Positions 38,101-44,758 of a stretch of DNA of 64,000 nt are shown one piece after another (the stretch's first letter is position 1; each line of letters begins with the position of its first letter). Source of the DNA: VXPQ01 sp965232485 (lineage in GTDB: Bacteria; Bacteroidota; Rhodothermia; Rhodothermales; VXPQ01); assembly GCA_965232485.1 (NCBI GenBank), contig OZ246975.1, forward strand, positions 2,790,001-2,854,000, in the 5' to 3' direction. Position numbers and translations under genes: made by a program. The notes beneath the pieces are model-generated. The model was not told the origin of the DNA and did not search any database. It saw only the letters and a list, made by a program, of their open reading frames with translations.

Positions 38101-39751
38101 CGCGCCCGACGGCTCCGGCTACGCATACGCCTGGACGGCGCGCGGCGCTACGGCGGATACGGACCTCTTGAGCGCGACGGATATTTCGTCGCCGACGTTC
38201 TACGTGCCCGACGAGGTGGACGAGACGACCCGCTACGAATACCGCGTTACGGCCACGGCGGAGAACGCGGAGGGCGCTGCGGCGGACGTAACCGTTACGG
38301 TCCTCGACAGGCCAGCGGCCCCCGCTCCGCCCGCCGTCGCGTTCTCCGGCGATCCGACGTCGCTGGGGGTCGCGGTAAGCGCTTCGTCCCTGCGCTTCGG
38401 CGCGCAAGCGGCGGGCGCGCAGGCGGCGCTGGACCCGTTGACGGACCGGGTATCGACGAGCGCCTCGGGCCCATACCATGCGGGCCGCATGACGCTTGCG
38501 CCGGACGGCTCCCTCGCGTTCGACGCGAACGGGGAGCTGGCGCTGTCCATCGAGCTGGTTGCGCCGGTTGCGCTATGCCGCATTGCAGACGAAACAGCGG
38601 GCGAAACAGCGGGCGCGGCGACGCTCGCGCTGGTTCCTCGCTGGTCTATCGCCGCCTCGTGCGAGCAGCTTGCTTCCGAGGCGATAGGCGGTCTGCGTAC
38701 GCAGACGACGCTGTCGGAGTCGGACTGCCGCCTCTTGCTCTTCGGAGGCGAGCTCGACCTGTCCGGGGCCGCTCCGGGCCGCTACGCGGGGAACATAGAC
38801 GTGATTCTGCGTACGGGCGCGGGCGTGGAGACGCACTCGGTCGAGGCCGAGGTGACGGTCGTGGCCGCGCCGCGCGTGATCACGATAGGACCGGGCGGCG
38901 TGCGCTTCGACGCGTCGCGGGAGATTCCCGCAGCCTTGACGGAAGAGCAGAACCTGAGCGTCTACCCGGACATGGCGTTCATGACGCGGGACGAACCGTC
39001 GGGCGCGTTCGAGCTGTCCAATCCGTCGCTCGCGCCGCTGGAGGTATCGGTGTCGGCGCGGTTCGGGTATGCGGAGGCGACCGAAGACGGCCGCGAGATC
39101 GTGGTGGAGGATGTGTCCGCTTCCCGTTTGGGGGACTTGTCGGAAATAACGAATATCTATCCGACGACCTTGACCCTCATGCCGGGCGAGCGCGGCGTCG
39201 TGCGCTACGGCGTGCGCGAGGAGGCGCTTTCGTCGCTTTCCGAGGCGGGCTACGCGGCCTTTTTCGAGGTGACGTCTTCTCCTCGCCGGTACGCTCGGGC
39301 GGACCGGCTGCCAGAGGGCGTTGTTGCGTCTGACGGGACGGCGCGCGTGACGCTGCGCGTACCCGGAGCGTACGTTCCGGGCGAGATCGCGCCGCGCCTG
39401 AAGGCGACGTTGCTGTCCTTGTCGGGAGGCGCTTCGCCGACGGCGACGTTTCTGCTGGAGACGGACGGCATTCCCTTCGCGGGGGAGGCGGCGGCGTACG
39501 ACGGAGAAGGCCGCGCGCTGGGCCGCAGCGAGACGCTGACGTACGCGCGCAGCCGGGTGCGGATGTCTCTGGACCGGTTGCCGGAGGGCGAGGTCGTGTT
39601 CTTGCGCTTTACGCCGCGCGGGTCGGGCGCCGCGCCGGAGCCCGTGGCCGTGCCGTGGCGTGCGCCGCAGCGAGATCAGCGAGACATAGGCGCCGCGCAG
39701 GACAGCGGCGTATCGCCGCCGCCGGGCGCCGTCCTCGCCGAGAAGCCTTAA
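32141..39751 (+). CDS. Giant exported protein with about 19 Ig-like repeats
   Basis: A 2,536-residue protein. Residues 1-33 are a signal peptide ending near VVPAAGQA. Residues of about 100-872 hold seven divergent repeats of roughly 95-125 residues; about 873-2057 hold twelve close repeats of 96-101 residues. Each close unit reads approximately (P/G)-x-I-x-x-x-C, PYSAYEGSADITLDCSA, GAP, YAWTARGSTADTGLLSATD, SSPTFDVPDEV, TTYEYRLTASA, NAEDGTANVTVTVLNRP. Two Cys per repeat, about 17 apart, probably form a disulfide. Residues 2058-2536 are non-repetitive and beta-rich, with a chaperone-like phrase (NPSLAPLEVSVSARF, TLTLMPGERGVVRYGV), ending without a recognised sorting signal. It is most likely a surface or secreted adhesive stalk; no ligand can be named. 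No partner gene is adjacent. Confidence 0.85.
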   Translation: MSTYSVHAVRRVFALLSCACAGVSLWVVPAAGQAVPEEGSPAKRVFQDEPPAFPEACGALFISDEFGEGCAEDKGPDAVGGVAGAGGFPNASPAPVLRTAPRLECPAAVFVEELETGVIDCRAYDEAGEETLDYYWEPAAGAPGGYLDAPRLIGEDTPSPLVVAPSAPAYAALESFASEDATLRYRYRLTATSRVTGLSSRAEVEVFVLLLRPSVYCPLEYEVSAGSEVVLSCEGADPLSFRMDYEAGSEASWEWEGLWGSSASLLSASDTPSPLFRAPSDDAGETHHYIASMTTTSSGAPLTARRRVSVRVVEGEEREAMESFSAPSITCPDSPYKAYEGSADITLDCDATDAPAGATYEWTNFDAHANVANRLTNADSLDATFLIPPAIDSQEGGKPDVLNGQYVRVYNYTVTMHDGGAPVPGANANVSVTVLAKPNIGYCLVSAGYSFDEGESGEPLRHCESDPTGAPGDSPVYAYAWSIAEGTPTPSDALSLLSSAAARNPVFTPPADVAKDVLYQYDMTISADNANDYVMRANVQVIDLDAGALNLACARVEWNVYAGKPNITLECDAPGAPSDATWTWTARAPTPNADKLTNPNIRNPEFIVPSADKFYVTQDFYYTVSVSAGGKSEAKDVVVEVIPAGTIVITCNSEKYFFDGGDDEEIGRCSFAHGRRTVDPGEFEYQWVAHSTTDPRFTNGTNPNGTNTNGANTNSHLSLLSAANVNGPDFLVPDNVHKHELYSYLRRVIFSPTRITERQVDAYVLDRDQFDATLSLSCASPVVAYEGGGEIALSCTASGVPDSRPYSYQWSGDPLAAARLSVNKNETGPTTTATFLSPATVDEDKKYEYVVAVTAYNTIPATANVMVTVKNKVPVAVMCSGHPYSAYEGSANVTLDCTARDAPSGSSYVWTARGSTADTALLSATDIAAPAFDVPDAVDADKTYEYTLTVSAANAEDGTANVTVTVKNKPEIMIACAGDPYSAYEGSANVTLDCTASEAPGANPAYTYVWTARGSTADTGLLSAADIASPAFDVPDEVDADKTYEYTLTASAANAEDGTANVTVTVKDKPEITVACSGDPYSAYEGSADVTLDCTAMGLPSGSGSNYDYAWTSLGATADTGLLSATDVASPAFAVPDEVGADKTYEYRLTASAANAKDGTADVTVTVRNKPEITVACERPAPTYEGSENFALSCTASEAPPGSTYDYVWTARSPTLDTARLVAGADGPTPTFAVPEDVPQTTKYEYALAVSAANAKDGMANVTVTVLNTGALALVCADNPYSALEGEADITLACQATGAPEEGSDVAYAWTARGATADTERLSATDAASPMFAVPEEVPQTTRYEYRVTASAANAEDGTEDVTVTVLNRPEIMIACAGNPYSAYEGAADITLDCSAGDPGGADVAYSWTARGSTPDANLLSATDISSPVFDVPEEAPRTTTYEYLLTVTAEHAAPATEEVTVTVLNRPDIVVSCARPAPVYEGSPDIALSCSAAGAPPGSGYAYAWTARGSAADTGLLNATDILSPTFDVPEDVPQTTTYEYALAVSAENAEDGMANVTVTVLNTGALAFVCPGHPYSAYEGAADIALDCSVLGAPAGSNVAYAWTPLGSTPTGLLNATNIPSPMFAVPEDVPQTTTYEYMVTASAPDAEDAAANVTVTVLDRPEIMIACAGHPYSAYEGAADITLDCSATGAPEGSNVAYAWTPLGSTPTGLLNATDIPSPTFAVPEDVPQTTTYEYRLTASAPNAEDAAANVTVTVLNRPNIAVACAGHPYSAYEGAADIALDCSATGAPDGADYEYAWEARGSAPTGLLSATDISSPTFDVPDEVDETTRYEYRLTATAANAEDGTANVTVTVLNRPHIVVACANPDPVYEGSEDIALDCEASGAPDPGADYEYAWTARGATADTDRLSAADISSPTFDVPDEVDETTRYEYRLTASAPNAEDGTADVTVTVLNTGALALACPGNPWSTHEGSPDITLDCEASGAPDGSGYAYAWTARGATADTDLLSATDISSPTFYVPDEVDETTRYEYRVTATAENAEGAAADVTVTVLDRPAAPAPPAVAFSGDPTSLGVAVSASSLRFGAQAAGAQAALDPLTDRVSTSASGPYHAGRMTLAPDGSLAFDANGELALSIELVAPVALCRIADETAGETAGAATLALVPRWSIAASCEQLASEAIGGLRTQTTLSESDCRLLLFGGELDLSGAAPGRYAGNIDVILRTGAGVETHSVEAEVTVVAAPRVITIGPGGVRFDASREIPAALTEEQNLSVYPDMAFMTRDEPSGAFELSNPSLAPLEVSVSARFGYAEATEDGREIVVEDVSASRLGDLSEITNIYPTTLTLMPGERGVVRYGVREEALSSLSEAGYAAFFEVTSSPRRYARADRLPEGVVASDGTARVTLRVPGAYVPGEIAPRLKATLLSLSGGASPTATFLLETDGIPFAGEAAAYDGEGRALGRSETLTYARSRVRMSLDRLPEGEVVFLRFTPRGSGAAPEPVAVPWRAPQRDQRDIGAAQDSGVSPPPGAVLAEKP
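34235..34282 (+). repeat. 15-bp tandem repeat (3.2 units) inside repeat 6
   Basis: Units at 34235, 34250 and 34265 begin AACGGCACAAAC, AACGGTACAAAT and AACGGCGCAAAC, each 15 bp, followed by AAC. They encode NGTNP, NGTNT and NGANT, an Asn/Thr/Gly-rich loop inserted in the sixth Ig-like repeat. Because the unit is a multiple of three, slippage would change length but not frame. Confidence 0.75.
34757..38310 (+). repeat. Twelve tandem approx. 294-bp repeats within the giant gene
   Basis: The DNA is tandemly repeated with a period of about 288-303 bp. Unit starts that I placed include 35048, 36836, 37130 and 37424. Units 15 (36836-37129) and 16 (37130-37423) are both exactly 294 bp and nearly identical over long stretches (for example GCCGTGCCGGAGGACGTGCC), implying a recent duplication or gene conversion. 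Shared phrases such as GTTCGACGTGCCGGACGAGG recur in many units. Confidence 0.85.
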
Positions 39752-39800
39752 GGATACGCTGATCAAAACCACTTCGCCCGGCGCGTGGCGGAAAGGCGCT
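39752..39800 (+). repeat. Partial copy of the dispersed intergenic element
   Basis: Directly after the giant gene's stop codon comes GGATACGCTGATCAAAACCA followed by CTTCGCCCGGCGCGT, matching the element's left end. Similarity is lost after about 45 bp. Confidence 0.65.
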
Positions 39801-39928
39801 AAGGCGCGTTCAGAAATGCCCGGACAAATCTGTCCGTCTCGCGGCGAACGGCCTCGCCGCAACGCCTTTCCCGCCTGCAAAACGCCCGGCGTATGCTTTT
39901 GTCCTTTCCATGCGCATCACCATTTTAA

Positions 39929-39973
39929 TTAAATAATTAAAGGAAAAGAACCGAATGATTAAATAATTAAGGA
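39929..39973. repeat. Direct repeat TTAAATAATTAA, 31 bp apart
   Basis: TTAAATAATTAA occurs at 39929-39940 and 39960-39971, each followed by GG (AGG in copy one). The 31-bp step equals about three helical turns and is the same as the main step in the palindrome array at 55681. The second copy abuts the left end of the element at 39972. Confidence 0.6.
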
Positions 39974-40133
39974 TGCGCTGATTAGGTTTGCAAAGATTCA
40001 GAGGCCGAAGGGCGCTTCACCGTCGCGGCGCCCCGAATCCGCCGTGTTTTTCGCTGATTTCAACGATGCAATCATGTCGTTCTTTATGCGCGAAAGCGAA
40101 GCGCTGATCGAAGAGGACTTGATCAAAGCATCC
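39972..40133 (-). mobile_element. Dispersed intergenic element (near full-length copy 3)
   Basis: A 162-bp copy in minus orientation relative to the others, bounded by GGATGCGCTGATTA on the left and TTGATCAAAGCATCC on the right, an imperfect terminal inverted repeat. On the minus strand it carries GATCAGCGCTTCGC, TGATTGCATCGTTGAAATCA and GTGAAGCGCCC. The plus strand keeps an open frame with FFADFNDAIMSFFMRESEAL followed by IEEDLIKASS. Downstream is the E1 gene (converging). Confidence 0.8.
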
Positions 40134-40163
40134 TCAAGCACATCCTGAACTTGCGCAGCCCGA

Positions 40164-42320
40164 CTAATACTCCAGCAAACCCATGGCGGCGGCGTAAATA
40201 TCCTCGTCCTGGGGCAGGACGGCTTTTTCGAGAGGGCCCGCAAAAGGAATATAAGCGAACGCGCCCGCCACGCGTCGCACGGGCGCGTCCAGCGCCGCAA
40301 AGGCTTCGTCTGCAATCCGGGCCGCGATTTCCGCGCCGAAGCCCATGAATTCATGATCTTCGTAGGCGATCAGGACGCGGTTTGTTTTCTCGACCGAAGC
40401 GAGGATCGTTTCCATGTCCAGCGGGAGCATCGTGCGAATATCGATGATTTCCGCAGAAACACCGTCTTCCCGCTCCAGCCGATTTGCGGCATGCGCGGCT
40501 TTGTGAACGATCATTCCCCAGGTAACAATGGTCAGATCGCTGCCTTCGCGCGCCACGCGCGCCTTTCCGAAAGGCAGGTAGCCGTTTTCGTCCGCTACGG
40601 GGGTGCGCGCGGCAGCGAGGCGGTACAGCGCCTTGTGTTCGAGGAACAGAATGGGGTCCTCGCTTCGGATTGCGGTTTTCAGCAGGCTTTTGGCGTCGGA
40701 AGCAATAGCGGGCATGACCACCTTGAGGCCTGGGCAGTGCGCAAAAATGGCCTCTATGTTTTGGGAATGGCACAGGCCGCCGTGGATATATCCGCCGCAC
40801 GGCACGCGGATCACCATGGGGCAGCTCCATTTGTCGTTCGAGCGGTAGCGCAACGGAGCGACCTGGTTGCGCAGGTGTTGCATCGCGGGCCAGATATAGT
40901 CGGCGAATTGTATTTCCACCACAGGCTTGTAGCCGGCGGCGGCCAACCCCACCGCAGTGCCCACCACGGAGGCTTCGGCCAGCGGCGAATTGAAACAACG
41001 ATCTTCCCCGAACAAACCGGTCAGGTCGCGGGTAGCCTTGAATACGCCGCCCTTCTCTCCGGCGACATCTTCGCCGTAGACGATGACCCGCTCGTTGCGC
41101 GCCATTTCTTCCTTCAGCGCCTTGTTCACGGCGTCCACCATCACCACGGGGTCGCCCGCCGGCTCCGAGGCTTCGTATTGCAGGCCAAGGTCTCCTTCGA
41201 ACCACACATGGCGGGTTGCGCTTTCCGGCGCCGGATCGCGTTGCTCCAGCGCCCACGCGGCGGCTTCCTCTATTTCCGCGCGAATTTCTCGCTCTGCTTC
41301 CTCCACCGAATGCGCGTCCATGACGCCCTCTTCGATCAGGGTCATCTCCATTAACAGGAGCGGATCGATTTCCTGGGCCGACGACAACTCTTCGGAAGAA
41401 CGGTATTTCGCGTGATTATCCGAGGAGGAATGCGGAAAAAGGCGCACCACATCCGCCACGAGGCATACGGGCCCCTCTCCGGCCCGAATGCATTCGATAG
41501 CTTGTTTGGCCGCCGCCGCCGTATTGAAGAAATCCGTGCCGTCTACCCGGATGCGCTTGAGTCCTTCGTATCCCGCCGCCAGTTTGTACGGGGTGCCCCC
41601 GGCTATCTGGTCCTCGACCGGCACCGAAATAGCGAATTTGTTGTCCTGAATAAAAAAGAGGATGGGGGCCTTGATGCGCGTAGCCCAGTTCAGCGCTTCG
41701 TGAAACGTACCCTGGGACGTGGCGCCTTCTCCGGCGGATACATACACGAACGCATCTTCTCCCCGCCGCTGCACGGCCATGGCGACGCCGAGGGCGGGCA
41801 GGAACTGAGACCCCACGGAAGACGATCCCGCAAAAATATTGCGTTCCCGCATGCCATAGTGCTGGGACATTTGTCGTCCGCCGGAACTTGGATCGTCGGC
41901 TTTGGCGAGATGGGCAAGCAGCGTGTCTTGCGCCGTCATGCCCGCCGCAAGCGAAATGCACAAGTCCCGGTAATACATGCAGAACCAGTCGTGTCCGGGC
42001 CGAACGTACATGCCGATGGCCGCCTGCGCGGCTTCATGTCCGGCGCATCCCGTGTGAAAAAAACCCTTGCCCTGCTTGAGCAGGGTCAGCATTTTTTCGT
42101 CGAGCCGCCTGGCCAGCAGCATCGTCCGGTAGGCGTCGCGGAGCTGTTGTCCGTCGAAATCGCCGGCGGTCAACGCGTCCGCATACAAATCCTCGGAATA
42201 GACTATGCCGTGCATGGCCGCCTCGGAAGCATGTCCATTGCCCTGGTTAGCCCCGGTGCGGAGCGCCGCCTTGCGGTCCGAAGATGTTTTTTTCAGAGAT
42301 TGATCCTTCATGTTCGCCAT
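40164..42320 (-). CDS. Fused 2-oxoacid dehydrogenase E1 alpha/beta subunits
   Basis: A 718-residue thiamine-diphosphate enzyme with both E1 subunits in one chain. The alpha half (about 40-370) has FHTGCAGHEAAQAAIG and the ThDP motif GEGATSQG...DN (residues 197-227, GEG instead of the usual GDG). The beta half (about 388-718) has VNKALKEEMARNERVIVYGE, SPLAEASVVGTAVGLAAAGY and VTWGMIVHKAAHAA. It decarboxylates a branched-chain 2-oxoacid or pyruvate and passes the acyl group to E2 lipoate; no E2 or E3 gene is nearby. Such fusions are common in Bacteroidota. The start at 42320 is chosen over a longer frame. It follows the histidine kinase on the same strand with 66 bp between. Confidence 0.93.
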   Translation of the reverse strand: MANMKDQSLKKTSSDRKAALRTGANQGNGHASEAAMHGIVYSEDLYADALTAGDFDGQQLRDAYRTMLLARRLDEKMLTLLKQGKGFFHTGCAGHEAAQAAIGMYVRPGHDWFCMYYRDLCISLAAGMTAQDTLLAHLAKADDPSSGGRQMSQHYGMRERNIFAGSSSVGSQFLPALGVAMAVQRRGEDAFVYVSAGEGATSQGTFHEALNWATRIKAPILFFIQDNKFAISVPVEDQIAGGTPYKLAAGYEGLKRIRVDGTDFFNTAAAAKQAIECIRAGEGPVCLVADVVRLFPHSSSDNHAKYRSSEELSSAQEIDPLLLMEMTLIEEGVMDAHSVEEAEREIRAEIEEAAAWALEQRDPAPESATRHVWFEGDLGLQYEASEPAGDPVVMVDAVNKALKEEMARNERVIVYGEDVAGEKGGVFKATRDLTGLFGEDRCFNSPLAEASVVGTAVGLAAAGYKPVVEIQFADYIWPAMQHLRNQVAPLRYRSNDKWSCPMVIRVPCGGYIHGGLCHSQNIEAIFAHCPGLKVVMPAIASDAKSLLKTAIRSEDPILFLEHKALYRLAAARTPVADENGYLPFGKARVAREGSDLTIVTWGMIVHKAAHAANRLEREDGVSAEIIDIRTMLPLDMETILASVEKTNRVLIAYEDHEFMGFGAEIAARIADEAFAALDAPVRRVAGAFAYIPFAGPLEKAVLPQDEDIYAAAMGLLEY

Positions 42321-42386
42321 AAGAACGCACAATGCCCCATTCTCTTGAAAATACAAAGAAGCGATCAAGATTGCCATACCGCCGAT

Positions 42387-43802
42387 CTATGCAGGATCGG
42401 CAAGGGGCAATTCGAACCAGAAGCGGGAGCCGCGCCCGAAGGTGCTTTCTACATGGATGGTTTCGTTGTGCGCGCGCAGAATCTGATGGGCAATGCTGAG
42501 TCCCAGCCCCGATCCGCCGCTTTTCCGCGCGCGATCCGGGTCCACGCGGTAAAACCGCTCGAACACCCTGTCCAGATGGCGCTCCTCAATGCCGCGTCCC
42601 GTGTCGATTACTTCAATGCGCACCTTGTCGAGCCGTTGCCGGAAACGACACCGGACTGCGCCCTCGTCGGTATAGGCAATGGCGTTCTCGATCAGATTCG
42701 TAAGGACCTGCCGGATGCGATTCGGGTCGGCGTAGACGTACCGGGGCGGATTCTCCAGTTCGAGATGCAGGCCCTTTTTCTCCACCGTCGGCTCCAGCGT
42801 ATCGCCGATTTCCCGGAGCAGCTCAGACAATTCGAAGGGGGCCTGTTTGACGAGGTCTTCCCGGTATTCGAGGCGGGCGATTTCGATAAGGTCGTTGAAC
42901 AGCATCTGTAGCCGGTGCAGATTCGCCAGGCCTTTTTCGGCGTAACGACGGCGTTTCCCGGGCGTCAGGGAATCGCTGCCCAGCGCTTCAAGGTATCCGC
43001 TTACGGCGAACGTCGGGTTGCGTACTTCATGGCCTACATTGCCTATGAATTCGTTTTGCAATTGCGCGAGGCGCTGCAACTTGTTGATTTGCCGCTGAAA
43101 GCCCGCCGACATGCGGCTCAGATTCAGGGCCAGCATGCGAAATTCGACGGCGCGGGAATTCACTTCGATGTTCTCGCTCAGGTCGCCTTCTGCGATGCGT
43201 CGGGCCGAATGGTTCAGGCTTTCGAGCGGCGTGATGATTTTTCTGGTGGCGACCCAGCTTCCCGCCAGCGTCAGGAGCAGCACGAGGCCGAGACCCGCGA
43301 TGAGCGTTATGCGCGTGCCGCGGACCATGGATGCAAGCGGCGATTCCGGTTGTCCCACGGAGACGATCATGCCGGAGGGTTCGTGAAAAAGCAGCGCGTA
43401 CAGCATAACCTGCCCGCCGGGGTTGGCGCGCTCCACGAAGCGGACCGGATCGTTGCGGGAGGGACGTTCTTCCGGAAGGCGTCGGGCGGGTCCGGAAGCG
43501 TTGGCGAAATCCGCCGGAAAAACCTCAATGCGCAGGTTCGTCACGGCGGCGATTTCAGCAGCAAGCGCAGGGAGTTCGTCTGTTTCGTCGGATTCCCCGA
43601 TCCGGACGGCGATCCGTTCGGCATGGTCTCGCAACGTGTCGCGCGCCAGTTCCCGGGTTTGCTTCTGCATCGCGTGCGCCACATAGTACCCCACGACGAT
43701 GACGGGAGAGCCTGCAAACAGGATGAAGGTGAGGAACATCCACGTTTGCGTCGAGGCGCGACGGGGGATGAGGCGATCGGCAAGTTGCTTCAGCCAACGC
43801 AT
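42387..43802 (-). CDS. Sensor histidine kinase
   Basis: A 471-residue kinase with two membrane helices (about residues 22-43 and 165-187) bracketing a periplasmic sensor of about 120 residues. A HAMP linker (188-240) follows, then HisKA with the phospho-His in GNVGHEVRNP (His258; Val replaces the usual Leu/Asp pair) and HATPase_c: N-box NLIENAIAY, G1 DTGRGI, F-box VFERFYRVD and G2 GGSGLGLSI. It follows the response-regulator gene by 129 bp, a gap occupied by a fragment of the dispersed repeat. The signal sensed is unknown. Confidence 0.94.
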   Translation of the reverse strand: MRWLKQLADRLIPRRASTQTWMFLTFILFAGSPVIVVGYYVAHAMQKQTRELARDTLRDHAERIAVRIGESDETDELPALAAEIAAVTNLRIEVFPADFANASGPARRLPEERPSRNDPVRFVERANPGGQVMLYALLFHEPSGMIVSVGQPESPLASMVRGTRITLIAGLGLVLLLTLAGSWVATRKIITPLESLNHSARRIAEGDLSENIEVNSRAVEFRMLALNLSRMSAGFQRQINKLQRLAQLQNEFIGNVGHEVRNPTFAVSGYLEALGSDSLTPGKRRRYAEKGLANLHRLQMLFNDLIEIARLEYREDLVKQAPFELSELLREIGDTLEPTVEKKGLHLELENPPRYVYADPNRIRQVLTNLIENAIAYTDEGAVRCRFRQRLDKVRIEVIDTGRGIEERHLDRVFERFYRVDPDRARKSGGSGLGLSIAHQILRAHNETIHVESTFGRGSRFWFELPLADPA

Positions 43803-43805
43803 GGG

Positions 43806-43862
43806 TATAAGGATTCTCTGATCAAAACCGCTTTGCTCAGCACGTCACGTCCGCCATGACCT
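43806..43862 (+). repeat. Partial copy of the dispersed element between regulator and kinase genes
   Basis: AAGGATTCTCTGATCAAAAC followed by CGCTTTGCTCAGCACGTCACG matches the left-end consensus. It lies in the 129-bp gap between the response-regulator and histidine-kinase genes, so it would be part of the mRNA if they form an operon. Confidence 0.7.
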
Positions 43863-43931
43863 GAATCCGTATGTCCCGCCCGCGCCTTGTTCGGCCTTCC
43901 GGCGTATTTCCGGAAAGCCGCGCTCGTCCGC

Positions 43932-44642
43932 TTATTCGTTGTCTTCCGGGCCCGGGGAGAAACGGTATCCGACGCCGCGCACCGTCTGAATATGCTGGGC
44001 GAAGCCGCCCAGTTTTTCGCGCAGGTTCTTGATGTGCGCATCCACCGTGCGTTCCGTAACCATCATGGCGTCTTCCCAGATGGTTTCGAGCAATTGCTTG
44101 CGGCTGAACGCCTTGAGGGGATGGCGAACCAGGTAGAGCAACAGGCTGAATTCGGTCTCGGTGAGGCCGATGTCCTGATTGTCGATCATGGCCCGGTGCT
44201 CGTCCTCGTAGATTTTGAGATCGCCGATCTCCATGAATTTTCGCTCCAGGATACCCGACACCCGGAGCGCCGTTTGCACATACGCGAGAATCACCTCGGA
44301 GGAAACCGGCTTCATGAGATAATTATCTCCGCCGGCCATGAGTCCCTTGATCTGATCCTCTTCTTCCGTCTTGGCCGTCAGGAAAACGATGGGAATCGTT
44401 TCCGTGGCGATACGCGAACGCAATTGCTTGCAGACCTCAATGCCGTCGATTTTCGGCAGCATGATGTCCAGCAAAATGAGGTTCGTGCCGGGCGTAGCCT
44501 TGGCGAGCGCTTCCTCGCCATCGTACGCTTTCTTTACTTTGTATTTTGCTTCTTCGAGAAAATGGGATACCATTTCCACGACATCTTCCTCGTCGTCTAC
44601 AACGAGAATAGTGATATCCGAAGGATCTGCAGGCGTGTTCAT
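43932..44642 (-). CDS. OmpR/PhoB-family response regulator
   Basis: A 236-residue two-domain regulator. The receiver has acidic Asp16-Asp17 (VVDDEED), phospho-acceptor Asp59 (LLDIMLP), Thr89 (FLTAKT) and Lys111 (LMKPVS). The C-terminal winged helix includes LTETEFSLLLYLVRHP and the recognition part TVDAHIKNLREKLGG, ending TVRGVGYRF. Partnered by the kinase gene downstream. Targets are unknown; the E1 dehydrogenase following the kinase is a candidate by position only. Confidence 0.95.
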   Translation of the reverse strand: MNTPADPSDITILVVDDEEDVVEMVSHFLEEAKYKVKKAYDGEEALAKATPGTNLILLDIMLPKIDGIEVCKQLRSRIATETIPIVFLTAKTEEEDQIKGLMAGGDNYLMKPVSSEVILAYVQTALRVSGILERKFMEIGDLKIYEDEHRAMIDNQDIGLTETEFSLLLYLVRHPLKAFSRKQLLETIWEDAMMVTERTVDAHIKNLREKLGGFAQHIQTVRGVGYRFSPGPEDNE

Positions 44643-44758
44643 ATCGGTTTATTTTCCCTGGATCGTGTGACGAGGCAGTCGGCGCAGCGCTGAAATACCC
44701 TATTCTGACAATATACGGCAAATTCGGCAATCAAACGTACAGCCATGCGGAAGATGTT

